A stretch of 64,000 bases of DNA, taken from Rhyacophila brunnea (lineage: Eukaryota > Arthropoda > Insecta > Trichoptera > Rhyacophilidae). Below, piece after piece: positions 53,912-64,000 of the stretch; within the stretch, counting starts at the first letter, position 1, and every line of letters starts with the position of its first letter. The position numbers and the translations under genes are program-made. The stretch lies in the NCBI GenBank assembly GCA_022495005.1, contig JAGYXB010000816.1, positions 306,351 through 370,350 of the forward strand, read 5' to 3'. The notes beneath the pieces are model-generated. The model did no database searches and had not been told where the DNA came from. It worked only from the letters and a program-made list of their open reading frames with translations.

Positions 53912-56028
53912 CCTTTCTAACGCGGCAACTGACTTTAGTCAGCCTATACGCGCGAGTCATCCGCGCGTCAGCTGACTAAAGTCATTTCGATTTTCGTTTG
54001 CCTAGTACTCCTTTCGGCCAGGCGCGAATAATTCGAACATTGATTTAATTTATTCAGAAATCATCCTTCTCTTGACATCTGTCAATGGATAGCCTAAACT
54101 TTTGTTCTATCTAATTTAAATAAATATTTTTCGGGAGCGTGTCTTGAATAAAAAAATATCAGTCATCGGGCCAATTCAAATTTGCCGCGTATATAGTGTC
54201 TTATCGCTTCTTAGTGCATGTGCGTCGAAGACATTTGACTGACGTGTTTGTAACGATACGAGTTTGCGATATAATAAGTTATATTGTTTTTTAATGATTG
54301 AAAAACTATTTGGTGCGTAAACTGTTAAATAGAATATTTGAAATTTACATTGATCAAAGTGAATTTACAAAATATTTTTACAAAAGGAATGCTTTTGGAG
54401 ATTGCATTCATTCGCCTATCTGCTATTATATTATCCGCGAGTAAATAGTTTCGGAAAATAATTTGAACAAGGTGTCATTTAAATATACCTAGGAGTCCGC
54501 GATTCAATATGCCTCTTTGTTTATCATTGATTAACATTTTTAAATACTATTTTCTGGTTATAGAATTAGGTGAAACAGACAAAAATTATTTATTTACCCT
54601 AGTTATCAGCCATTTATAAAGAAAAGACACGAACAATCAGATGCCCGTTCCCGCATAAATGCGGAAATTGTCGTATTACGCTACACCAGGTCCCGCGCTA
54701 CTGAATTTTTATACACTGCACGGCAAATCATCGTCTGCTGGTGTGAGACAGACACTTGAGAATTATTTTTTTTGTAACACTATTCAAAAGGGTTTGATTC
54801 ATGACTACTATTTTTTTTTATGGAGAATTCTTCTTATATTTATAGTCGAAAATAACTCGAGTTACTTACTATCATGTCATTATAATAAAATAAGAGATTA
54901 CCTATTCTAGTACCAGTGGGTCTATTCTATACTTATCGACCGCTAAAGTGATAAAGTAATAAATATTATCATACTTAGGGTAGGTTTGTATCAAAATGTT
55001 AGCACTTATTGTAACAATTACACGAAGTTGGTTTTTATTGTTGCAATAAGTGCTATATTTTAACAGCACCTATCTTGCTGCTGTTGAAATATAGCACTTA
55101 TTGCAACAATAAAAACCAACTTCGTGTAATTGTTACAATAAGTGCTAATATTTTGATACAAACCTACCCTAAGTTTGATACTATTTATCACTTTAGTGTT
55201 CGATAAGTATAGAATAGACCCACAGGTTATTGAAGTAATATAATAAAAAAAAAAAAAAATGAACTTGAAAATAAAATTGTGGTGACTATAAAGCATTTAG
55301 AAGTGCAAAAAGTGTTTGAAATTTAATATTTTACGAATTGTAATAGCCTAATAGGTATTCGAAAAATAAACCGTTTTGTTATAAACTATGTGTCATTCGA
55401 TTCCATTCAGTTCATGGTCAATGGTAGGTACAAACCAGGCACTGGTGGTAAGTACATTACTCTCAAATAGCCAGTAGTTCTCAAGGATGATTTATTTATA
55501 CTCGACCTGCAGTGCTGCAATGTGTATGGGAGTTCAAATAAAAGTTACACAGTTTGAGATGTCCTGGATGCTATAAAAATGAGCTATTTATGACTGATAT
55601 TTTTTTAACACACTCAACAAAAATGCTCATAAAAGTCATAAACCATATTATTATTCATTATGTGTATGACATATTTGTCGAAATCGTAGCCGTAGACTAT
55701 AATACTGAACTGTTCTTACATTTGTTAATCTGTCATCGACGCATTAGTCCAGCACCATTTCGTAAGTGTCATGGCGCCGCTCGAGTAAGCCGGCATTTTT
55801 TCAATGAAGAAATCTTGTTCGTGATTTCTTATCAGTTTTAGGCGACGAATGTTTATTTTTAGAGTAACATAAAATATTAGGTTCTGTCATAATCATTTTT
55901 GAACTTGACTCCGATTTTTTACTACTCTATTTGTGTATGTTTGACTGACATTTATTACGATTTATTGATGCTTGAAATAACAACGCGCACTGTTGTACTA
56001 AGTCGGGATTCGTAACGCTTAGAAAGGG
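53912..56028. mobile_element. Non-autonomous piggyBac-like element, copy 1
   Basis: TTAA at 53908-53911 and 56029-56032. Ends CCTTTCTAACGCGG at the left and CGCTTAGAAAGGG at the right, the CCCTTTCTA inverted-end type. Behind the left end is a hairpin, TGACTTTAGTCAGC with GCTGACTAAAGTCA. No piggyBac DDE core was recognised. It carries the 306-bp MITE at 54917-55222. Confidence 0.85.
54917..55222. mobile_element. Harbinger-type hairpin MITE inserted in piggyBac copy 1
   Basis: TGGGTCTATTCTATACTTAT at the left has a near-perfect inverse at the right. Almost all 306 bp form one palindrome centred near 55070. CAG stands at 54914-54916 and 55223-55225, and the twin piggyBac copy has a single CAG at the same point (about 57672), showing the empty site. 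Confidence 0.93.
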
Positions 56029-56032
56029 TTAA

Positions 56033-56680
56033 GAATGAAATAAATAAATAGGGCCTGATGCATAAAAGTCGACGTTATGAACACTGCGCATAAACGAAAG
56101 TCGATTGGTTAAAAAGATGACCAACATGGCAATGTTGCTTCCTGTAATTAGAAGTGTTGTCATTTTACAACGTTTTTATCAGGTTGTATTCTTATTTGTC
56201 CGGTGGTTGTTTATCCGGTACAAATCTTGCAATCGATTTTTAACTAACTTCCCGACTAGCTAGACATTTGAAACTTTTAGAATATATCAGAACACGATGT
56301 CAATGCGTTCTTTTAATACTTTCAGCCATTTTTAAGTAGAATTGAATCCATTTTCAGTTAATTCTGTTTTGTATGAAAAGTTATTTCGGAAGAAATCCGT
56401 AATCCAATCCACTATTATTGGTTGCTGTCTGGGGTCCTGGCAACTAAATTATTAATATATACGTGCGTGAAATCAATATGACATTTCAGTATTATTTCTA
56501 TCAAGTACAAATTTTTTTGATCGTTTATGCTAGTCAAGTCAAGTTTATATGATTCAACAGAAAATTTAAAAACATTGTATATAAAAAGTTCTTTTGATCT
56601 TGTAATTATTTTAATATTATTTCCCGTAAAATATTAAATTATCTTTAAATTGACATACATTGTTAAATACAATATAAACT
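56033..56680. other. Spacer between the two piggyBac-like copies
   Basis: Mostly the TTACAACG MITE plus AT-rich flanks. No shared flanking sequence that would suggest a simple tandem duplication. Confidence 0.6.
56165..56605 (+). mobile_element. TTACAACG MITE, copy 3
   Basis: 441 bp, same order of blocks as 34533-34981, with small indels. Confidence 0.75.
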
Positions 56681-56684
56681 TTAA

Positions 56685-58462
56685 CCTTTCTAACGCGGCA
56701 ACTGACTTTAGTCAGCCTATACGCGCGAGTCATCCGCGCGTCAGCTGACTAAAGTCATTTCGATTTTCGTTTGCCTAGTACTGCTTTCCGCCAGGCGCGA
56801 ATAATTCGAATATTGATTTAATTTATTCAAAAATCATCCTTCTCTTGACATCTGTCAATGGATAGCCTAAACTTTTGTTCTATCTAATTTAAATAAATAT
56901 TTTTCGGGAGCGTGTCTTGGATAAAAAAATATCAGTCGTTGGGCCAATTCAAATTTGTCGGGTATATAGTGTCTTATCGCTTCTTAGTGCATGTGCGCCG
57001 AAGACATTTGACTGACGTGTTTGTAACGATACGAGTTTATATTGTTTTTTAGTGATTGAAAAACTATTTGGTGCGTAAACTGTTAAATAGAATATTCGAA
57101 AGTTACATTGATCAAAGTGAATTTACAAAATATTTTTACAAAAGGAATGCTTTTTGAGATTGCATTCATTCGCCTATCTGCCAGTATATTATCCGCGAGT
57201 TTATAGTTTCGGAAAATAATTTGAACAAGGTGTCATTTAAATATACCTAGAAGTCCGCGATTTAATATGTCTCTTTGTTTATCATTGATTAACATTTTTA
57301 AATACTATTTTCTGGTTATAGTATTAGGTGAAACAGACAAAAATTATTTATTTACCCTAGTATCAGCCATTTATAAAGAAAAGACACGAACACTCAGACG
57401 CCCGTTCCTGCATAAATGCGGAAATTGTCGTATTACGCAAACACCAGGTCCCGCGCTACTGAATTTTTATACACTGCGCGGCAAATCATCGTCTGCTGGT
57501 GTGAGACAGACACTTGAGAATTATTTTTTTCGTAATACTATTCAAAAGGGTTTGATTCATGACTACTATTTTTTTTATGTAGAATTCTTCTTATATTTAT
57601 AGTCGAAAATAACTCGAGTTACTTACCATCACGTCATTATAATAAAATAAGAGATTACCTATTCTAGTACCAGGTTATTGAAGTAATATAATAAAAAAAA
57701 AACAAATGAACTTGAAAATAAAATTCTGGTGACTATAAAGCATTTAGAAGTGCAAAAAGTGTTTGAAATTTAATATTTTACGAATTGTAATAGGTATTCG
57801 AAAAATAAAACCATTTTGTTATATAAACTATGTGTCATTCGATTCCATTCAGTTCGGGGTCAATGGTAGGTACAAACCAGGCACTGGTGGTAAGTACATC
57901 ACTCTCAAATAGCCAGTAGTTCTCAAGGATGATTTATTTATACTCGGCCTGCAGTGCTGCGAGTTAAACAAAAGTTACACAGTTTGAGATGTCCTGGATG
58001 CTATAAAAATGAGTTATTTATGACTGATATTTTTTCAACACACTCAACAAAAATGCTCATAAAAGTCATAAACCATATTATTATTCATTATGTGTATGAC
58101 ATATTTGTCGAAATGGTAGCTGGTAGACTATAAGAATACTGAACTGTTCTTACACTTGTTAATCTGTCATCGACGCATTAGTCCAGCACCATTTCGTAAG
58201 TGTCATGGCGCCGCTCGAGTAAGCTGGCATTTTTTCAATGAAGAAGTCTTGTTCGTGATTTCTTATCAGATTTAGGCGACGAATGTTTATTTTTAGAGTC
58301 ACATAAAATATTAGGTTCTGTCATAATCATTTTTGAACTTGACTCCGATTTTTTACTACTCTATTTGTGTATGTTTGACTGACATTTATTACGATTTATT
58401 GATGCTTGAAATCACAACGCGCACTGTTGTACTAAGTCGGGATTCGTAACGCTTAGAAAGGG
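56685..58462. mobile_element. Non-autonomous piggyBac-like element, copy 2
   Basis: TTAA at 56681-56684 and 58463-58466, same ends as copy 1. 1,778 bp, shorter than copy 1 mainly by the 309 bp of the inserted MITE and its duplication. An open stretch at 57267-57602 (FLHKCGNCRITQTPGPALLN) is the longest in the element but is not recognised and is broken in copy 1. Confidence 0.85.
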
Positions 58463-58466
58463 TTAA

Positions 58467-61400
58467 GTAATGAATGGTTACTTATCATTGTTTTAAAATT
58501 TTAAATGCACACATGGCAGATAAGGTTTAGTATTCCCAGCATTATTTTGATGTATTATTGAAGTATTCACAAAATTCATGCTTACAAATTATTTATTTTG
58601 GTGTTTAATAATTGGTACTCAATAAATACAATCATTCGTTGTCTAAAAGTATATTTACTATTTCGGTTTACAAAACGTAATTACTTGACAGCAGCTGTTA
58701 GTTTTGTTTCAGTGTTTCGCCACCGCGCGCCACCTGTTAATCATCGTGTTAAGAGTTCTAATTCCTTTTTTATCCAAAAATCGGCTAACTGATGCTGACT
58801 TATTTAAACAAGTACTACTATGCATAGGGCCCTTAGCGTTCTGCTTGTCTATAAAAATTGGCTTTTATTTATTTATGGGAAAACGGATATTGGAAATAGA
58901 TAATTCATTTAAATTTTTTATATTATGTAATAATTCCTGCAAAAATCGTTGAGGAATTTACGGTTTTATAATGGGGCCACGGCCAATACTAAAATATTAG
59001 CAAGTAAATGTTATAATCCTGAAATATAGACTCTGTACTATCCAATTAAAAGGTATATACTTTACATACCCAATAATATAAGACCCGTAACTGATTTTTT
59101 CTTGAATTAATGTTAAATAGAATCCAAAATGTGAAATATACCTATACTATAATAATATGAAATAAACCATTGAGTGAAATGAGGTTAGTGCAATAATAAT
59201 TACGTAAAATACATTCATAATAAATACTTTTCCTTTCCAATATAAAGCTTTGTAGAAACATGCTTGTAAATATTATGTATTACCATTTTTTTAATATTTA
59301 TATATAAGTTGCTTGTTTATTCTTATGGTACCGGATCTATTCAGGAAATATCTGTGTATAACTGTCTGACCATGTCTGATCCTAATAGGATCATATGGGC
59401 CTCCACAGAGTGGAGGTTTGTATTAACAGGTTTTTACGGGAAATGTTTCGTTATCTAGTACATCACTGCAACGTACATCAACCTAATTTTGTGAGTTCGT
59501 CGATCCAACAGGTTTTAGGGCCTGTGGTCGTTTAGTGCCACAGTATGACAGCACTTGTCCAGCGGTTACCCACTCGCCATGTTCAGCCTATTGTCATTTC
59601 ATCTGCTTGGCAACCTCTCACATCGCTTTAATCTTGTCTGCATCCTGTCCATTGATTTTTTTTGTGGTCTTCCCGCGTTATGTTCATGCCATGTTGCGCT
59701 ATTCTTATTTTTTTGATTTATCTTACATTAAAGATCCATGCTATCGATATATTTCAAATTTTCAGAAAATATTTAAAATACATCAATGCATCAAATTATG
59801 CCATTTATTTATCATGGATCTATTGAATGAATCTAGTGTCACAAATCTACCAAACAGAATTATTACCATAATAAAATAAGCCACTTTTACTAATAAAGCC
59901 ACTTTACAATGCAGCGACACATCGCCTGCCAATTGTGACAAATAAAAATAATTAAATTCCAAAATGACTGGCTTCGACGAAAAAGGTTGCATGTTGACGC
60001 CACTGTGGCGTGAACGGTTCGCAACACTTACCTACTTACGGGTCATCACATTGGCGGGAGCGGTTGGTTAAATGTTAATTTTTGACATCTTGTCCTGATG
60101 TTTTTGTTGACTTCAATAGAAATTTTTTTACAGTGAAATGATAGCAGACATTTCGATTGTATATCGGCAAGTTCCTATGTTAAGACAACTAACTTAATCA
60201 ACATGTGACACCAAGAATGACAAGTGCTGTCTTGAACATTAATGATTTTAGACTTATAAATATCATCATGCACGGATATATCAATGTACATTTTTAGTTT
60301 TACTGCCAACTTCAATGGTAGAAGAGAATGAAATATTGTATAATCTAACAATTATATGACAATCTTTACCTCTTCTTGGGTAAATGTTATCTCTCGCTAA
60401 CAGTAGCAAATGTCTGTATTTCCATTGATACGAATAATGCTTTAACAGAAACGGTGAAGAGCGTACTTCAGTGAAACGGCAAATAATTTTCAACAGTAAG
60501 TGAGACGAAATTTTGCACTCGTCGCCAATTGGAGACCGACAGTCTAGGTATGCGCACGTCGATTTGTTTTGTCATGGCGTCAGATGAATATATTCTTATA
60601 TCCTGTAAAGATGACTTACGTATGTACTTGAAAAAGAAAACATGTCAATGAATATACTATTATTATTAGTAATATAACAATAAACATAACATTAAATGGA
60701 CGTGTGTTGCATTTTTATGACAAATTATATTTCATTCGGCACGCGTCATTTGCACAATCCGCGCGTCGCCTAGCCACGATCTTTTTAGACCATGCCTCAA
60801 CTTAACCTAAATTGAGAATTCAAAAAAAACTCAAATTTCATCTATTTTAATCATAAATTAGTCCTGAAACTGATATGCATGTCTGAACAGATCCAGTACC
60901 TCAATGCCTACTATATTTACCTATTATTATTTTAAGATGAGATCAAAAAGCCTTTTATATTATCCAATTGTCATTTTACAATTAGCGACGATAGTTCTTG
61001 TGAATGAGAAACTAAATGAGTCGAGTCGCAAAAACCACTCTGGATATTTTGTAAATCCACTCTGGACATTTTTAAAACCTTTGCTTTAGGGGTAATTTAT
61101 CATCATCGTTTTATGTTAGCAAATATGAGGAGAAAATGAAATTCTATAATATATTCATGTAAGTAGGTGTGAAATGTAAACCTTTTTTTGTAATTTTTTA
61201 TTAAGTAGAAAAAATCTTCAGAGCAGGTTTTGTGATTCGACGACGCGAATCTGGAAGCCATTTATGTACTGATTTTCAAATAATATAATTCATGTATTTC
61301 CAATATCTGCTAAATCCATGCTCGATCCATTCTGGATAAATTATGATTTTTTTGTGTGGCTCGGAATCATCAATTTCTACTTTTATAGTTTTTTTTTGTA

Positions 61401-62988
61401 AATAGGTGATGTAATGAAGTATCGTAACAAATAAATTGATTATATTGCTGTTTTTCCATAGACAAAAAATCGAAGAATATTATTTTCTATAAAAATGGCA
61501 GATATTCGAAATAAACGAATCAGGCACAAAATGAATGTAATATTATAAATTGTCCCTGCTAGTTTATTCATTTGCAATGGATAATGAAATACATAATATA
61601 ATCTATGCAAGAGAAAATGTATTTTATATCTCGGCTACAGATGATGAATTGTGAATAATATAATATTATGTAAAATATAATTAAATCTTAAATATAAGTT
61701 TATAATTATTATAAAAACCAATTGGCTTGTGAAATCATTGTATTGTTTACTATCCTTATTATGAAATAAAATAGTATTTTGAAATTATCATTTGATTTAT
61801 TTGCTATTTTTTTGGATTCGGGAACATGTTCTTCCTCCGGTAAGTACCCAAATTCAACCAGATCAGTCTTAAGTTCTTCTTTCCAGTGTTCGACTCCTGT
61901 GTTGGAAAGATGTTTCGGGCAAAATTAAATAAAAGGCAACATTTTATATTTCATCCATTTTAATTAATTGGTGTATAAATAAAAAAATGTCAACTTACTA
62001 CTTAGTAATCTATGTTTTAAACATAAATCAATAGTAATATTATTTATAGAAATCAATTGATTATTATGCTTACAAAAATTTCATTCTAAACATCCTAAAG
62101 TTATGAATCATAATTCTAATTAAAAATATATCTTTCTTATGCAGTAATTATTATGACTTAGTAAAAATATCAGCAATGCAACAAATTCATTCAAATTTAT
62201 ATACAGCTTCTAATTTAAAATATACACAAAGGATACATCACATTAATTATTGTAGAAGCCAACACAGTTATACCCTGCTAATTCGAAATTGACAAGACTT
62301 CGAATTACAAATAAGTTTGTAGTACTACCGACAGTGTAAAAATTTTAGTATTTTTGGTAAAAACTACAGGAACGTGTTTCGTCTTGAATCCTTTAATAGG
62401 TTACTCGTTTTGAGTATGACGCGACCGCTCTCTGCGAGTAGTTTATTGTTTTGTTTAACTTCTGTTTCTTAATAAAAAATAAGTTTTACGACTCATTGGA
62501 CACACTAAGATTATGTAACAAGACTAAAAAATATGTCAAAAATACCCGAACAAATAAATTCCTGGCCATCTCCCGTAGTCATTGCTCTTACAGTAATCCA
62601 AAATTCTTTTACCGCAATGGTTGGTATCACATTTATTTCACTCAGTGTCTAAATCTTGTAATTTATTATAACATACGATATTGGGGAAGTTGCTCGCAAT
62701 GCTAGACTATAAAATGGTGTTTTCTTTCCAGTACATTTTTAGGGTTGAATGGCTCTAGATTTTTAATTACTGGACAATCAAACGGAAATCTTTTAAAAAT
62801 CTGATTTGCACTCTTAATAAAAAAAATCTAGGCATGTAGTTCTAAATTCAAGTAACTCCGTGGCAGATGAATTATGTTTTCCATTAGATAGCTCGGCACT
62901 GACTTTTGCTCCGAGATACATTTCTTCTAAAGGCAAGAAATGTCTTGGGTTTTTGTACTCTATTTTATCTAATGGGTTCCTTTATAAT
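58467..62988. other. Intergenic, no gene seen
   Basis: 4.5 kb of AT-rich DNA. Only a SINE fragment at 59372-59441 was recognised. No spliced gene, RNA gene or transposase trace could be supported. Confidence 0.5.
59372..59441 (-). repeat. SINE family B 3' fragment
   Basis: Minus strand TTAATACAAACCTCCACTCT and CCTATTAGGATCAGACATGG match the 3' part of the copies at 7393 and 8756. The tRNA-like head is absent. Confidence 0.7.
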
Positions 62989-64000
62989 TTAATAATAATT
63001 TATTTGATCTCTTAGCATTCCCAGTATTGTCTCCGCTGCCCTAACACAGTCATTTAAAATGGCACCCGTGAAAAACAACTTCAATGCTTCCAATTGTTCC
63101 AAAAACCGAGTTAACACAGCCTGTAGGGATAGCCTTCGCGTTTGACTCGGGTGGAGAATTTTATGCGGCTTTACCGATACAAAGCTTTGAAATTCCTCTA
63201 AAATTCCCATTCGTTTTGGACTTGTTTGAAGATAGTTATAATCATCTCTCGCTAAGTCTTCTACAGTCGTTGATAATTTCATGCATGCGTAAGATGCACA
63301 TAAATGAAAGGAATGGCATAAACATTTTACAATGAATAAATTCGGTATATCTTTCTTAAGCAATGATGACAAAGAGCATCCCATCTGCAGCAAATCCAAT
63401 CGTGTTGTCTTTATATGGTATATTGACTGCTGTGAAGGCTTTAACATGTTGATGCAGGCTATCTGCAGTTGCATCTTTCAGGGGAACAAGGTCAAAAAAT
63501 GTATCTACTACTGTCGAACAAGATCTTCTTGTCAACGTATTAAAACTGTGAACTAATAAGCCCCACCTTTTTTAACCGCACTCCGACTGCAACGACTTTC
63601 GGTTATCGACGAGTTGTCCACGTGTTAAAACTGTGAACTAACATGTCCCTCTTATCTCCAGCGACTTCCGGTTATTGCCTAGATCTTCTTGTTGGACAGT
63701 GCTTTGGTATTTTCCATATATCGCGTTACCAAACAAAGATGCTTAATGCAGACTTTAACGGTGCTCTCATCAACAATCAGTGAAAATTTACTCCGTGTAA
63801 GAATTTTAATTAAGGGTTCCTTGTTGGTTTTCCCAGTAACATTATTCAAAATTGCGGTAGTTTTTGTTCTGCTGCATTTTGTACCTGACGCGATTTTTGA
63901 ATTGCTGCAAATGGTTTTTATGAGATCAGGCAAGTGCTCCATAACATTCATGAAAATGTTATGCTCAGCGACGAAAGCTGCGAATCTAATTTCTCCTTCC
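62989..64000 (-). pseudogene. hAT transposase pseudogene, partial at window edge
   Basis: Read on the minus strand from the window end: EGEIRFAAFVAEHNIF, then PDLIKTICSNSKIASGTKCS and KFSLIVDESTVKV up to 63679. After a roughly 160-bp insertion it continues in another frame with FFDLVPLKDATADSLHQHVK. A further shift near 63365-63380 leads to KKDIPNLFIVKCLCHSFHLC and HPSQTRRLSLQAV, ending at a stop at 62989. The order matches the catalytic region of ZNF862-like hAT proteins. Two frame changes, an insertion and a truncated C-terminus make it dead. It starts outside the window. Confidence 0.85.
63533..63680. repeat. Short insertion with 12-bp flanking repeats and two 85-bp tandem units
   Basis: AGATCTTCTTGT occurs at 63521-63532 and 63681-63692 and interrupts the hAT pseudogene. 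Inside, TTAAAACTGTGAACTAA recurs with an 85-bp period (from 63536 and from 63621), and CGACTTTCGGTTAT is echoed by CGACTTCCGGTTAT. Confidence 0.65.

Noticed and set aside
54990..55165. Palindromic repeats as a CRISPR array
   Set aside because: A single long hairpin with Harbinger-type ends; no spacer-repeat periodicity, and the context is eukaryotic.
57267..57602. 111-residue frame in piggyBac-like copy 2 as a real gene
   Set aside because: The frame is broken in the twin copy, has no recognised domain, and starts in AT-rich DNA.
59535..59879. 114-residue reading frame, and a possible LINE end on the opposite strand
   Set aside because: No recognisable domain in either strand; the opposite strand is broken by stops and did not match an RT or endonuclease motif convincingly.

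Overview
The window looks like AT-rich nuclear DNA from an insect. It has spliced genes with GT-AG introns, relics of mariner, pogo, piggyBac, hAT, P-like and Harbinger-like DNA transposons, tRNA-derived SINEs and short TTAGG-rich stretches. I could not fix the order or species from sequence alone. No cellular RNA gene, CRISPR array or bacterial-type operon was seen.

Two host genes fill the middle of the window and are divergently transcribed (head to head). On the minus strand, five coding exons between 25029 and 9677 give a 471-residue multi-pass membrane protein ending in a C3HC4 RING finger. It matches the RNFT1/RNFT2 family of ER E3 ubiquitin ligases. On the plus strand, 17 coding exons between 25526 and 51074 give a 1,099-residue WDR44 (Rab11-binding WD40 protein). 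All exon phases fit in both models. The start codons are 496 bp apart, so the two genes probably share a bidirectional promoter. Both families act at the ER or on ER-connected membranes, and the WDR44 N-terminus carries a near-canonical FFAT motif for binding the ER protein VAP.

Layout. 1-9676: intergenic DNA with a hAT copy with perfect target duplication, several inverted-repeat elements, a pogo/Tigger MITE and tRNA-derived SINEs. 9677-25029: the RNFT gene; its 10.7-kb first intron holds a four-deep transposon nest (pogo-like, then mariner, then a P-like element, then a hAT MITE). 25526-51074: WDR44, whose introns hold at least fifteen small elements. 51075-58466: palindromic MITEs and two copies of a non-autonomous piggyBac-like element, one carrying a 306-bp hairpin MITE that the other lacks. 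58467-62988: no gene seen. 62989-64000: a broken hAT transposase running off the window end.

The most informative signals are in the mobile DNA. Target-site duplications and empty-site comparisons allow exact boundaries and a relative insertion order. I found no clearly new cellular system. The best candidates for a second look are the nested stack, the piggyBac pair, the shared promoter, the palindromic TTAGG-core MITE and an unexplained GC-richer segment at 31.64-32.16 kb.
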